64,000 bases of DNA from Bacteroidota bacterium. Its GTDB lineage: Bacteria > Bacteroidota > Bacteroidia > Palsa-965. Each line of letters opens with the position of its first letter. Positions within the stretch are counted from its first letter, which is position 1. A model generated the notes under the pieces. The model was not told the DNA's origin. It made no database searches and saw only the letters and a program-made list of their open reading frames with translations. Below, piece by piece: positions 26,201-35,294 of this stretch. The stretch spans positions 13,099 through 77,098 of the forward strand of contig VBWE01000001.1 of the NCBI GenBank assembly GCA_006218065.1, read 5' to 3'. The translations under genes and the position numbers were made by a program.

Positions 26201-29200
26201 GGCCGGGCGTAAGCTTGCTGCGGAAGGATTCGAACTCGAGTTCCAGTTCTTTATTGCTCCAGGCTACGTTCACGGTAGCGTCGTTCCGGTACGAACGGTT
26301 ATCGTAATGATGCACGAGATGGAACGAGAAATTACCGCGGTGTTTTTCTTCGATCGGGATTTCGATCAGTTTCTGTTCTTTGTTCAGGCGCAGCCATTCG
26401 CGGGCAACGATGCGGTTCTTGTGCTCGATTTCGTACAGCACGGTTACATCCGCCGCGGAGCCGACAAGGAAGGACGCTTTTTCGCCGGGCTGACCGGTTA
26501 CGTCAATCGGCGTGAACCAGGCGAAATCATTTTTCGCCAGGGCTGTTTCTTTCGCACCGTATACAGTGAAGTAGCGCACATCTTTCACTTCCTGCCCGTA
26601 CTTGTCTTTCGTGATCGCTTCCAGCACGTACAACCCTTGTTTCCACGAAGAGAGATCGAACTTCCGTTTTTTCTCCTTACCCGTATCGAATTTACCGTCG
26701 TACACTTTTTCGGCGCGGGCCCATTTGAACATGTTGGCTTCTTCGTTGTACTCGTCGTTCGGGAACCACTGCGTCCATTCTTCTTTTTTGAAAATGAATT
26801 TGTCGGGACGCTCCCAGTGGCGGCTGCGATACGCTACCGAAGGCTCGTTTACTTTCCAGATGCCGATCGTTCCCTGCGCTTTTTCCGGTTCGCCCGCGAG
26901 GTTGTTGCAGTTGATCGTCCAGGGAATCGTATCGTTCTTCTCCATCTTCTCGGACACGCCGATGTTCAGGCTGAGCGCAGCATAACCGACACTCACGTAC
27001 CCGCTGGCGCTGTGCGTTTCGCCGCTCACATCGGTAACGTCGGCGTAAATGGAATACGAATACGTCGGTTTGCTCTCCGAAGAAACGGAAGGATCGGGCA
27101 CGGCTTTAAATTTGATGACGAAGCCGCCGGTATCGTTCGAGGTAACTGTTCCGTTGGTTACTTCCACTTCGGGCGAGCTGGGATAATACCCGCGCCAGCA
27201 CCACCACCAGTAAGGAAACGAAGCATTGCGCACCACGCGGAAATTCACTTTCGCACCGTCGATATTCGAACCGGCGTAAGCTTTGGCAAAACCTTCCACG
27301 CTGATCTCTTCGCCGAGGCGGTACATGCCTTTCACGGGATTTATTTTCACTTCGAATTTCGGACGCTTGTATTCTTCTACCGAGAGGTAAATATTTCCGT
27401 AGCCGTTATCGATGCGCATCTGCCCGGTGAGCACACCCTGCGGCGCAACGAAGCTTCCGCTGAACGTGCCGTACTCGTTTGTCGTGAGATCGAGCGAAGA
27501 AATTTTCTGGTAGTTCGCATCGTAAAACGTCACCGTTGTACTGCGGTTTTTCAGGATCGCATGTGTTTCGCCATCCGTTTCGATCATGATGCCTTTGAAA
27601 TAAATCGTCTGGCCCGGACGGTAAATCATGCGGTCGGTGAAAAAATTTGTGCGCGTGCGTTTCTGGTCATCCTGGTGATACCGGTACTGGTACGCATAAT
27701 CGGTAAACAGCACATCGTTGTCCTGGCGGAACTCGAGCATGAAGTTGCGCCATTCGCCCGGGGGCGGGATGCGCACGTAACCGTCTTTATCGGTAACCAG
27801 TGCATCGCCTTTCACCATTTTATACTGGCGCGCGGACTGATCGTATTTTTCGAACCAGAGCTGCGTTTTCAGGCCGGCGAGCGGCTGGCCGGTTGCGCGG
27901 TGCAGCGCGAGGTATTCGTCGGAACCGTCGTTTGTGCGGCGGTGAACGTAGCTGATATTCGAACAGTAATATTCCGCGTGCGCGATGGCGTTTTTCTCCA
28001 GCGAGAATTTTTCATCGGCGCTCACCAGGAGCATATAGCGTCCTACGGGCTGTTCCGGCACTTTGATCTCGGCTTTGTGCTGCTGGTAATCGCCGTCGTC
28101 GGGCAGGTCGAGCGACCAGGTGGCGACGGTTTTCAGCTTCAGGTAATATTCCATCCGCTTCTTTTCATTGTCGAAACCGTCGCCGCCGTAACGGTAGCGG
28201 ACTGTTTCTTCGGGCATCTGGACCAGGCGCAGGTAAGCTTTTTTCACGTTGTAAAAATTCATCAGCACGATGCCGGGTTTCCCGGGCAGCATGGTCTGTT
28301 CGATCTGGAAACTGAAATTTTTAACCTGGATGCTTTTCTTCAGTTGTTCGCAGTTGAATGCGCCGTCGGTACCGGGATATTTTTTGATCGCGGCTTCGCA
28401 GATTTCGATCGCTTTTTTATTCTCCCATTTGTGCGCATCGTTTTCCAGCGGCTTGTATTTGCCGGCCTGGTCGTGGTAATACATCGCGATTTCGTACTGC
28501 ACTTCCGCAGCCATCGGGATCTCGCCGATCGACGCGGCGATATTTTCAAGCGCTTTGATGTACAAACTGTCCTTGCTTTCGGAAGCGAGTTTGTTTTTGC
28601 AGAATTTGAGGCGCTTCAGGTCCGCATCGATCCGCGCTTCGGAACGGCTGTCGGTGGCGTGGAACGCGATCAGGGCCTGCAGGTTTTTGATCGCAAAATA
28701 TTTGAGCGACATGGAATCCTTCGACTCGATATTCAGTTTGATGAAATCCGCATAATTGCTCATGTAACGCGTATCGGTCAGTTCGAAACGGTCGGCCGGG
28801 CGCGTGATGTCCGGTTCTTCGTTCATGAAAAAATCGACGGCGCGGTGCGCGACGAAATCATACAGCGTGGGGCGGAATTCGCGCGTGGTTTTATACCCGT
28901 TGTACAAAACCGGGTCGTAGATTTCGATCTTCGTCCGTTTCAGGCTGTCAACCGGTTCGAGCGAAAGCCGGTAGTTTTTGATGCACTGGTCGACAATCGT
29001 ATTGATGTCCCAGGTCGCGATATCGTCGAGTTTGAAATTCACCGTTTGTGAGCGCTGCTGGATCGTCCAGCGGTTGACCTCGTAATACTGCCAGTACATT
29101 TCGGCGAGCATGGAATGCAACACGGGCTTGAGCGGGTACCCGGCCGTTTTCAGTTCCAGTTGCAGGTCGGTGATCGTTTTTTCCTGGCTGGCTTCTTCCA

Positions 29201-29513
29201 CCTGTCCCGAAAACTTGAACCGGTGCATCAGCGCTTTGACGATCTGCGCGGCGTTGTTTTCCGTTTTCGCTTTCTGGTAGATGGAATTGGTCAGGTCGAG
29301 CGCCGATTTGAACTGGGCTTTCTGCTCCAGCGAATCCACGCGCTTCCATTCTTTTTCATAAGTGCTTCCGGGAGGAAATACGAACATCGCTTCGGCGCGG
29401 GAAGTTTTATACGAATAAATCGCTGCTGCTGTGAGCAGGAGAGAAAACATGACAAAAAAGTACAGCCGCCGCTTCGATCGGGCGGGTGCTGCAGGTTGAT
29501 GGCTGGTATCCAT
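23223..29513 (-). CDS. Alpha-2-macroglobulin family protein with intact thioester motif
   Basis: 2096 aa. One N-terminal membrane anchor (LYFFVMFSLLLTAAAIYSY, about 17-36) holds it in the envelope. A helical repeat region (about 50-410) is followed by macroglobulin beta domains; MG2/MG3 motifs such as DRMIYRPGQTIYFKGI and VEEYKRPKFEV are clear. A Tyr/Gly- and Ser/Lys-rich linker (about 1190-1310) leads to the alpha-2-macroglobulin core (LTRWKMMGFAH). The thioester motif is YECAEQ (Cys1549, Gln1552) and is followed by an alpha-alpha toroid. Such proteins trap proteases. No penicillin-binding protein gene (pbpC) accompanies it here. Confidence 0.93.
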   Translation of the reverse strand: MDTSHQPAAPARSKRRLYFFVMFSLLLTAAAIYSYKTSRAEAMFVFPPGSTYEKEWKRVDSLEQKAQFKSALDLTNSIYQKAKTENNAAQIVKALMHRFKFSGQVEEASQEKTITDLQLELKTAGYPLKPVLHSMLAEMYWQYYEVNRWTIQQRSQTVNFKLDDIATWDINTIVDQCIKNYRLSLEPVDSLKRTKIEIYDPVLYNGYKTTREFRPTLYDFVAHRAVDFFMNEEPDITRPADRFELTDTRYMSNYADFIKLNIESKDSMSLKYFAIKNLQALIAFHATDSRSEARIDADLKRLKFCKNKLASESKDSLYIKALENIAASIGEIPMAAEVQYEIAMYYHDQAGKYKPLENDAHKWENKKAIEICEAAIKKYPGTDGAFNCEQLKKSIQVKNFSFQIEQTMLPGKPGIVLMNFYNVKKAYLRLVQMPEETVRYRYGGDGFDNEKKRMEYYLKLKTVATWSLDLPDDGDYQQHKAEIKVPEQPVGRYMLLVSADEKFSLEKNAIAHAEYYCSNISYVHRRTNDGSDEYLALHRATGQPLAGLKTQLWFEKYDQSARQYKMVKGDALVTDKDGYVRIPPPGEWRNFMLEFRQDNDVLFTDYAYQYRYHQDDQKRTRTNFFTDRMIYRPGQTIYFKGIMIETDGETHAILKNRSTTVTFYDANYQKISSLDLTTNEYGTFSGSFVAPQGVLTGQMRIDNGYGNIYLSVEEYKRPKFEVKINPVKGMYRLGEEISVEGFAKAYAGSNIDGAKVNFRVVRNASFPYWWWCWRGYYPSSPEVEVTNGTVTSNDTGGFVIKFKAVPDPSVSSESKPTYSYSIYADVTDVSGETHSASGYVSVGYAALSLNIGVSEKMEKNDTIPWTINCNNLAGEPEKAQGTIGIWKVNEPSVAYRSRHWERPDKFIFKKEEWTQWFPNDEYNEEANMFKWARAEKVYDGKFDTGKEKKRKFDLSSWKQGLYVLEAITKDKYGQEVKDVRYFTVYGAKETALAKNDFAWFTPIDVTGQPGEKASFLVGSAADVTVLYEIEHKNRIVAREWLRLNKEQKLIEIPIEEKHRGNFSFHLVHHYDNRSYRNDATVNVAWSNKELELEFESFRSKLTPGQQEEWKIKVKGPKGEKLAAEMVAALYDASLDAFRPNYWYFNIWNYSYSSLNWQQPSDFSTSGARMYQEHWNEYYGGRRTRYYDQLNWFGFSISNYYYGYYGYDDYDGDNRSYRGNRNRVLAKSAEAPAGGAPREESEKDSSKGGKKEDSSVSRSANGQGTTTATGKSGGDPQFTQFEGKNVDLLASGEEQSGKMNEIKARSNLAETAFFYPQLQTNEKGEIIIKFTIPEALTRWKMMGFAHTQNLEYGQIQNELVTQKDLMVMPHAPRFFRENDRITFTAKVSNLSEGDLNGKAQIYFYDATTMQDITRRMIEQVHGAGPDIEAMNDGVVTFSAKKGQSAALSWNVGIPEGIGAIQYKVVASAGKFTDGEEAALPVLSNRMLVTETMPLPIRGGQTKDFRFDKLISQGGGSPTLRNHKLTLEFTSNPAWYAVQSLPYLMEYPYECAEQTFSRYYANSIASHIANSSPKIKAVFDSWRTQDPKALLSNLEKNQELKALMLEETPWVLDAKDESERKRRVALLFDLNRMSSELDRAERKLLKMQYSNGGWPWFEGGPDDRYITQHVVTGMGHLDKLGVKSVRGESKIWNMVSNAVRYLDDRICEDYEWILKHDKAHLNDDHLGYTQIQYLYARSYFKDIAVDNRNKKAFDYYTGQAKKYWTSKSRYMQGMIALGLSRNADKVTPPLIMKSLKDNAIVSDEMGMYWKENYAGYYWYQAPIETQALLIEAFDEVAKDTKAVDDLKVWLLKSKQTQDWKTTKATTEACYALLMRGTDWLATESGVEIMVGSIVVDPKKMDGVKQEAGTGYFKTSWSGKEITPDMGTVKVTKKDAGVSWGALYWQYFEQLDRITPHETPLKLSKKLFLQQNTSSGPVITPISDGTTLKVGDKVKVRIELRVDRDMEYVHLKDMRASAFEPVNVFSQYKWQDGLGYYESTRDASTNFFFDRLPKGTYVFEYPVFVSHAGNFSNGISTIQCMYAPEFAGHSEGVRVKVSK

Positions 29514-29582
29514 AGGTAAAATACATCTGTAGGTTGTCTTTCAGATGCAAGGTAGAGGGAATTTCCACACGCCGCGACAAAG

Positions 29583-29609
29583 AAAAACCGCCCGGAAACA
29601 GGCGGTTTT
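29583..29609 (-). terminator. Terminator of the nidogen-like cargo gene
   Basis: AAAACCGCC / GGCGGTTTT hairpin; a second stem (CCCGGAACA / TGTTTCCGGG, about 29623-29646) lies just before it in the direction of transcription. Confidence 0.6.
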
Positions 29610-29660
29610 ACCTTGTGGAGTTTCCCGGAACAGTCCTGTTTCCGGGTACCTGACCGCCCG

Positions 29661-30611
29661 TTATTCCACGATCACCTTTTTTACTGCACGTTCGCCGGTT
29701 TTGGAAACCAACTGCAGCATATATATGCCCGGTGCAACTGTACTTATATCTAAAGTTTGCTCCTGCCCGTTTTGTTCCGAAAACTGCAGCACCGTTCTGC
29801 CAGAGCAATCGGCCAGCGCGATTTCATACGTTTCCGCCGGCGGATTTTTGAACCGGATATTCAGTTTTCCGTTGGCCGGGTTGGGGAAAACGGACAGGCC
29901 GTCGTCGGTGATGACGGGTTCTTCCACCGATACGTCGCTGCACACGTTGCAGGAAGGTGAAAACAGGTAGCCGTCGTTCGTGGCTGTCCATTGTGTGGGG
30001 CTGTTACGACCGGGAACAACCGTCGCCATCATACCGGTCTGATTGTGCAAACCGTGAATCCCTTTTCCCGCGTTCCATTGGGCACAAAGCGGTTTATTCA
30101 GGATATGCGTTTCGATTTCGTTGCTGGTTTCGCTGAGCACGACCTGCCCGGTGAAATAGCTGGTGGTGCATGAATACATCGGTATGCTGTCGAAGCTGAC
30201 GATAAACTTCCGGTTCGGCGCCAGGCCTGTTGTCGAATACGTAATCACTCCGCCGAATGTATTATTGATATCCTGCCAGGGAAACATGATCGCATTTTTC
30301 GGGGTTGAAGCCGTGCTCGGTATTGCCATAGTTATGGCCCATTGCGAAAAGGTGGAAGCCAGCGTGCCGTCAAAGGTCAGGTACCCGTTACTCGAAACCA
30401 CCACGTTGTTATAGGATGCCCCGTAAAAACAAAAGGGAAAACCGATCGGGATCGCCACCGAATGCCAATCGTCATTCACGCTCAGTACATTCGGCTGCGG
30501 TTGCGGCTGCGGATTGTAGGGAATCGCAGTTACATTATAACATTGCGCTTGGGCAAGCACAGGCAGCAGAATCGTTCCGGCGGCAAGGATTGTTTTGGTA
30601 AAAATATGCAT
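29661..30611 (-). CDS. Secreted nidogen-like T9SS cargo
   Basis: 316 aa from MHIFTKTILAAG; a longer in-frame reading lacks a proper signal. The signal ends VLAQAQ. The beta domain (GFPFCFYGASYNNVVVSSNGYLTF, FPWQDIN, GVITYSTTGLAPNRKFIVSF) is of the kind seen at the start of many Bacteroidota surface proteins. The last ~75 residues (LSVFPNPANGKLNIRF to KKVIVE) form a type A sorting domain. A -7-like CACTTTTG lies 21 nt upstream. The ligand is unknown. Confidence 0.85.
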   Translation of the reverse strand: MHIFTKTILAAGTILLPVLAQAQCYNVTAIPYNPQPQPQPNVLSVNDDWHSVAIPIGFPFCFYGASYNNVVVSSNGYLTFDGTLASTFSQWAITMAIPSTASTPKNAIMFPWQDINNTFGGVITYSTTGLAPNRKFIVSFDSIPMYSCTTSYFTGQVVLSETSNEIETHILNKPLCAQWNAGKGIHGLHNQTGMMATVVPGRNSPTQWTATNDGYLFSPSCNVCSDVSVEEPVITDDGLSVFPNPANGKLNIRFKNPPAETYEIALADCSGRTVLQFSEQNGQEQTLDISTVAPGIYMLQLVSKTGERAVKKVIVE

Positions 30612-30695
30612 GGTTTCACATTTGGGTTCGGTCAAAAGTGAAACGATTATTCCGACTGGCAAAAACAATCGCGGGATTTCTTACGTCCTCAAATG

Positions 30696-30737
30696 AAAAA
30701 CCCCGGGAATTCCGATTGTTATCCGAGTCCCCGGGAT
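30696..30737 (-). terminator. Terminator of the crotonase gene
   Basis: On the minus strand ATCCCGGGGA pairs with TTCCCGGGGT (two G-U pairs) and is followed by TTTTCATTTG. Confidence 0.6.
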
Positions 30738-30755
30738 CAAAACGTATTTTCGAAA

Positions 30756-31553
30756 TTATTTTCCTTTGAAAACGGCTTTCCGTTTTTCCATGAATGCGCT
30801 GGCGCCTTCTTTGAAATCCTCGGTTCCCGAGCAGCGGCCGAAAGCATCCACTTCAAAAGCGTAGCCGTCCACACCGTCGGTATAATGCGCATCCACGCAT
30901 TTTACGATCTCCGCAACGGCAAGCGGCGCTTTCGAAGCGATACGCTGCAGGATTTCCGTGCATTTGGGAATGAGCTGTTCGGGCGGAACGAGATAATTGA
31001 CAAGACCTACACGATACGCATCCTGCGCGTTGATGATGTCGCCGGTCATGAGCAGTTCGGTCGCGCGGCCGCGGCCGATATGCATGGTCAGGCGCTGGGT
31101 GCCGCCGTAGCCGGGAATCAGGCCCAGGTTTACTTCGGGCTGTCCGAATTTAGCGAGTTCCGATGCAATGCGCATGTGGCAGGCCATAGCCAGTTCGCAG
31201 CCGCCACCGAGCGCAAACCCGTTCACTGCGGCAATCACCGGTTTGGGACATAATTCAATCGCGCGGAATATTTCGTGACCGTTTGCTGCAAAAGCGCGGC
31301 CCTGTTCTTCATTCAAACCGGAGAATTCGGAAATATCAGCACCCGCCACAAAAGCTTTCGGTCCGGCGCCGGTAATGATAATGCCTTTCACTTCGGGGTC
31401 GGCAACCGCTTCGTTCAGCGCCTGGCGCAGCTCTTTCAAGGTAGCCTGGTTCAGCGCATTCAGTTTATCCGGACGGTTGATCGTGATCGTACAAATGCCG
31501 TTCTCAGCAGCGGAAAGCAGGTTTTGAAATGCCATGATGGTCTCAGTTTGCAT
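30756..31553 (-). CDS. Enoyl-CoA hydratase/crotonase family protein
   Basis: 265 aa from MQTETIMAF; this start is preferred over the ATG six codons later because TAACTTCG stands only 4 nt before it. The crotonase fold is complete: oxyanion-hole region KAFVAGADISE, then GGGCELAMA (Glu120) and GQPEVNLGLIPGYGGTQRL (Glu140), the two acid residues 20 apart as in active hydratases. It probably hydrates short-chain enoyl-CoA (3-hydroxybutyryl-CoA dehydratase type). No other beta-oxidation gene is adjacent. Confidence 0.9.
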   Translation of the reverse strand: MQTETIMAFQNLLSAAENGICTITINRPDKLNALNQATLKELRQALNEAVADPEVKGIIITGAGPKAFVAGADISEFSGLNEEQGRAFAANGHEIFRAIELCPKPVIAAVNGFALGGGCELAMACHMRIASELAKFGQPEVNLGLIPGYGGTQRLTMHIGRGRATELLMTGDIINAQDAYRVGLVNYLVPPEQLIPKCTEILQRIASKAPLAVAEIVKCVDAHYTDGVDGYAFEVDAFGRCSGTEDFKEGASAFMEKRKAVFKGK

Positions 31554-31768
31554 CCGGCGAAGTTAGCGTTTGACGCCGCACGTGATTTCAGAAGTTATTC
31601 ACAGGGCCGGGGCGGATTGTGTATAAATCAGGGGAATAGTACGGACTGAAAAACAAAAACACACAACGCCAAACGCACAATGTTCAATGATCATCGGAAG
31701 CATCCTTGATAATTGAACATTGTGCGTTTGAAATTGAGCGTTCCATTTTCAGAAAGGAGAAGTGTCTT
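31554..31768. other. Intergenic region with two DnaA-box-like sites and a quasi-palindrome
   Basis: TTATTCACA (31595-31603) and, inverted, TGTGTATAA (31618-31626) both match the TTWTNCACA DnaA-box consensus. A word-type quasi-palindrome follows at 31658-31743. No gene is visible. Confidence 0.4.
31658..31743. repeat. Quasi-palindrome made of CAAACGCACAATG words
   Basis: CAAACGCACAATGTTCAAT (left arm) pairs with ATTGAACATTGTGCGTTTG (right arm); outer words differ (ACACAACGCC against AATTGAGCGTT). The repeat lies downstream of rnhA's neighbour and upstream of crotonase, without fixed relation to either. Confidence 0.75.
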
Positions 31769-32245
31769 TTACAAATTCATCGTATTCGCCGGATCGCTTT
31801 CATATCCCGCGTCGATCAGCAGTTTTCCGCCCAGCGCGGCAGCTACGGCCAGCTCGTCGCAGCGTTCGTTATGCGGATTTGCGGCGTGACCTTTTACCCA
31901 GACGAAACGGATATTGTGTTTAGGATAAATGCGCAGGAAACGCGACCAGAGGTCCGGATTTTTTTTCCCGTGGAATCCTTTTTTCTGCCAGCCCCAGACC
32001 CATTTTTTTTCCACGCTGTCCACTACATATTTCGAATCGGAGTAAATTGTAACGGTGCTGCCGGGAATTTTCAGCGACTCCAGCGCAACGATCACACTCA
32101 GCAGTTCCATGCGGTTATTCGTAGTCCGCCGGTAGCCTTCCGAAATTTCCCTGCAGTGCTTTCCCGACATGAGCACGATACCGAAACCGCCCGGACCGGG
32201 ATTTCCGCGGGAAGCGCCATCGGTATAAATGATGATGTCGGCCAT
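31769..32245 (-). CDS. rnhA: Ribonuclease HI
   Basis: 158 aa from MADIIIYTDGASRGNPGPGG; an upstream in-frame ATG adds 11 residues not found in the family. The catalytic set is complete: Asp9 (TDGA), Glu47 (NRMELL), Asp70 (YSDSKY), and Asp130 (NERCDELA), with His120 (KGHAANP). It cleaves RNA in RNA-DNA hybrids during replication and repair. It stands alone between the crotonase gene and the divergent SprB-repeat cargo gene. Confidence 0.96.
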   Translation of the reverse strand: MADIIIYTDGASRGNPGPGGFGIVLMSGKHCREISEGYRRTTNNRMELLSVIVALESLKIPGSTVTIYSDSKYVVDSVEKKWVWGWQKKGFHGKKNPDLWSRFLRIYPKHNIRFVWVKGHAANPHNERCDELAVAAALGGKLLIDAGYESDPANTMNL

Positions 32246-32377
32246 TTTCGGCGTGGTTAATTTTGTACTCGTCGTCAAAAATAGCTATCCGGGCAAAAAG
32301 ATTGTACACGTTTCAGGAATATTCTATCTTTCATTTGGCTAACACACGGAGCGCCTGCTCCATTAAATCTTAAGAAG

Positions 32378-35221
32378 ATGAAACAATCGCTACTTCCCCG
32401 GGTTGCGTTGCTGGGCATTATGCTGCTCGGTCTCTCCCTGAACAAATTATCCGCACAGGTTTCTGTGAGCATATCCTCGCAAACGAACCTGTTATGCAAC
32501 GGTTCATGCACAGGCTCTGTAACAGCGCTCGCCTCGGGCGGGACTACTCCGTACACATACGCCTGGGCTCCCGGAGGCGGAACAGCGCCCACGGCGAGCG
32601 GGCTTTGTGCAGGAGCATATACGGTGACAGTGACTGATAATATAGGAGCCACCGCAACGGCGACTGTCAACATCACACAGCCCGCACAACTGGTATTATC
32701 CGTGAGTTCGAACCCGGCCTCCTGCGGTTCTCCCAACGGCTGGGCAACGGTTGTATCATCAGGAGGAGTCGCGGGATACACCTACAACTGGGTGCCGACA
32801 GGCGGAACAGGAGCGACTGCAACAGGCCTTGCGCCGGGAACATACACGGTAACGGTTACCGATATGAACGGCTGTACAGTTGCGCAGCCGGTGGTAGTAG
32901 GAAACATCCCGGGCCCGATGGTTACTATTGCTCCCGGCGGGACAATCTGCTCCGGGCAAACGGTACAGCTCACGCCAAACGTAAGCGGCGGAACTGCACC
33001 TTATACTTATAACTGGACCCCGGGTCTTTACCTTTCCAACACCAACGTTTATAACCCGATCGCATCGCCGCCGAATTCCATGACATACACTATGACCGTA
33101 ACGGATTCGTGGGGTTGCGTGTCGACACAAACCGTGATGATTATTGTCAATCCCTCTTTCCAGTCAACCGTTACGATTACGGATGCTACATGCAACCAGT
33201 CCAACGGATCGGCAGCCGCGTCCATTACTTCGGGCGGCACTGCGCCGTTCAATTACAGCTGGTCGAACAGCGCGACTACAGCAACGATCAGCAACGTCAC
33301 AGCAGGATCATACACGCTGAATATCACTGACGCGGCAGGCTGTACGGCCAACCATGTGGCCAACGTAGCCAATATCGGCGGACCGGCGGTTTCTGTTTCC
33401 ACGCAATCTGCACCCTGTGCCAACTATCCGCTCGGGTATGCAGTAGCCACCGCCACAGGCAACGCGCCGCCGTTCAGCTACACCTGGCTCACTACGCCTC
33501 AGGTGATGAACGATACGCTTGCCGGGCTTGCTCCCGGAACATACACCGTGCAGGTAACGGATAATGCCGGGTGCATTTCATTCGGACAGGGAACCGTGGG
33601 GCAGGTTGCGGGAAATCTTTTTTTCTATGCCGCCACTTCTGTGCCTTCCAATTGCAATACATCCACCGGCAGCGCCTATTCCATTACCCAGGGCGGAACA
33701 CCGCCTTACAGTTATCTCTGGTCAAACGGAGCGACAACACAGAATATCTCCGGTGTGCTTGCAGGATCGTATTCGGTTACTGTGACCGATGCCAATGGCT
33801 GCCAGCAAAGCGGAAACCTGGCCATCGGAAATTATTGCGTGAATATCGTGAAGGGGAAATTTTATACCGACAACAATGCCAACTGCGTATTTGATTCGCT
33901 CACCGATCAGCCCGCAGTAAATAAAATGATCCAGGCGCAGCCGGGAGGTTATTATGCCTGGGCGAATGCGAACGGAGATTATACCATGCATGTGCAGCAG
34001 CCCGGTACATACACCGTTTCGCCGGTTGCTTCGCAGAACCTGTATTACAATATAAATTGCCCTCCGTCCGGGGACTATACGATTAATTTCCTGTCGGTAG
34101 GCGATACGGTTACCGGGCAGGATTTCGGACGGCAGCAGATTCCGGGCGTACAGGATCTCACGCTTTCACTCAGCTCCGGCCCGGCCCGGCCGGGATTCCT
34201 GCAATACTACTCGATTTATTATACGAATGTGGGCAGCACGATCGTGAGCGATACGATTTTCTTCGGCCATGATTCGATCCTCACGTTCGTTTCTTCCTAT
34301 CCGCCTATGGATGGTTATACCGCGCCCAACGGTTACTGGCTGTTCAACAACCTGCAGCCGGGTCAGTCCGGATATATCAGCATTACTTTGCAGGTACCGA
34401 CGATTCCCAACGGAGGTTATCTCGGCCGCCAGCTCATCAGCAACGCACGCATCGAGCCTACGGCAACGGATACCACGCCTATCAATAACGGCGACGACGA
34501 ATTGGATATCATCGTCGGTTCCTTTGATCCGAACCTGAAAGAATGCTGGTCGCCGGGCATGGATTCGCTCGGCAATATTTTATTGAGCGATACGCTGCTG
34601 GCCTACACGATCCAGTTCCAGAATACCGGAACGGATACCGCGTTTACTGTTGTGGTGAAAGACACGCTTCCGCCGCAGCTCGACATCACCACGCTGATGC
34701 CCGGCGCTTCGAGTCATCCCTACTCGCTCAACGTAGAAGGCGCGCAGGGCATGAACATACTCACCTTCACGTTCAGCAATATCCTGCTGCCCGACAGTTT
34801 TGTGAACGAACCCCGCAGCCACGGCTTCGTGAAATTTAAAATCCAGACGCTGCCGGGACAAACGGTCGGGACCACGATCTCGAACTCCGCTTCGAATTAT
34901 TTCGATTTCAATCCGCCGGTGCTGACCAATACCGTGAACAATACGATCATCAGCCCGCTTTCGGTGCAGCCGTCAACCGTAACACAAAACGGTATGCTCA
35001 TCGCGCCCAACCCGTTTGATGAAAGCGCCGTGATTTATTTTGAAAAATCAGCGGACTTCGAAGTCGAAATTTTCGACATCGCCGGTCGTTCGGTTTTGCG
35101 CAGCGGAAAACAGCACGGCAGCAAATACCTGCTGAAAACCGACGGATTCGAAAGCGGTGTTTATATTTGTAAGGTGAAAACGGGCGGCACGTCGGTTACG
35201 ACGCGGATCGTGAAGAAGTAA
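32378..35221 (+). CDS. SprB-repeat T9SS cargo protein
   Basis: 947 aa. The signal ends NKLSAQ. About six SprB-type repeats fill residues 30-490, each with the pattern C--NG-----SGG--PY-Y-W-------GL-AG-Y-V-VTD--GC (for example GTYTVTVTDMNGCT). A CNA/SdrD-like segment (about 490-590, GKFYTDNNANCVFD) and two DUF11/DUF7619-like beta domains (GSFDPNLKECWSPG, YTIQFQNTGTDTAF) follow. The C-terminus (LIAPNPFDESAVIYF to RIVKK) is a type A sorting domain. A role in adhesion or gliding is plausible from SprB, but it is much shorter than SprB itself. Confidence 0.88.
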   Translation: MKQSLLPRVALLGIMLLGLSLNKLSAQVSVSISSQTNLLCNGSCTGSVTALASGGTTPYTYAWAPGGGTAPTASGLCAGAYTVTVTDNIGATATATVNITQPAQLVLSVSSNPASCGSPNGWATVVSSGGVAGYTYNWVPTGGTGATATGLAPGTYTVTVTDMNGCTVAQPVVVGNIPGPMVTIAPGGTICSGQTVQLTPNVSGGTAPYTYNWTPGLYLSNTNVYNPIASPPNSMTYTMTVTDSWGCVSTQTVMIIVNPSFQSTVTITDATCNQSNGSAAASITSGGTAPFNYSWSNSATTATISNVTAGSYTLNITDAAGCTANHVANVANIGGPAVSVSTQSAPCANYPLGYAVATATGNAPPFSYTWLTTPQVMNDTLAGLAPGTYTVQVTDNAGCISFGQGTVGQVAGNLFFYAATSVPSNCNTSTGSAYSITQGGTPPYSYLWSNGATTQNISGVLAGSYSVTVTDANGCQQSGNLAIGNYCVNIVKGKFYTDNNANCVFDSLTDQPAVNKMIQAQPGGYYAWANANGDYTMHVQQPGTYTVSPVASQNLYYNINCPPSGDYTINFLSVGDTVTGQDFGRQQIPGVQDLTLSLSSGPARPGFLQYYSIYYTNVGSTIVSDTIFFGHDSILTFVSSYPPMDGYTAPNGYWLFNNLQPGQSGYISITLQVPTIPNGGYLGRQLISNARIEPTATDTTPINNGDDELDIIVGSFDPNLKECWSPGMDSLGNILLSDTLLAYTIQFQNTGTDTAFTVVVKDTLPPQLDITTLMPGASSHPYSLNVEGAQGMNILTFTFSNILLPDSFVNEPRSHGFVKFKIQTLPGQTVGTTISNSASNYFDFNPPVLTNTVNNTIISPLSVQPSTVTQNGMLIAPNPFDESAVIYFEKSADFEVEIFDIAGRSVLRSGKQHGSKYLLKTDGFESGVYICKVKTGGTSVTTRIVKK

Positions 35222-35294
35222 GCGAGAACGCTTGCGGGAAAAACGGCCTGATTTTTCTGCCGGTATTATTGTTTTACCTTAAACTCAACAAACT

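Noticed and set aside
25686-29051. 1121-codon open frame on the + strand
   Set aside because: It lies wholly antisense to the alpha-2-macroglobulin gene. Its product is Arg/Phe/Val-rich without domain signals; codon bias of the real gene leaves the opposite frame open.
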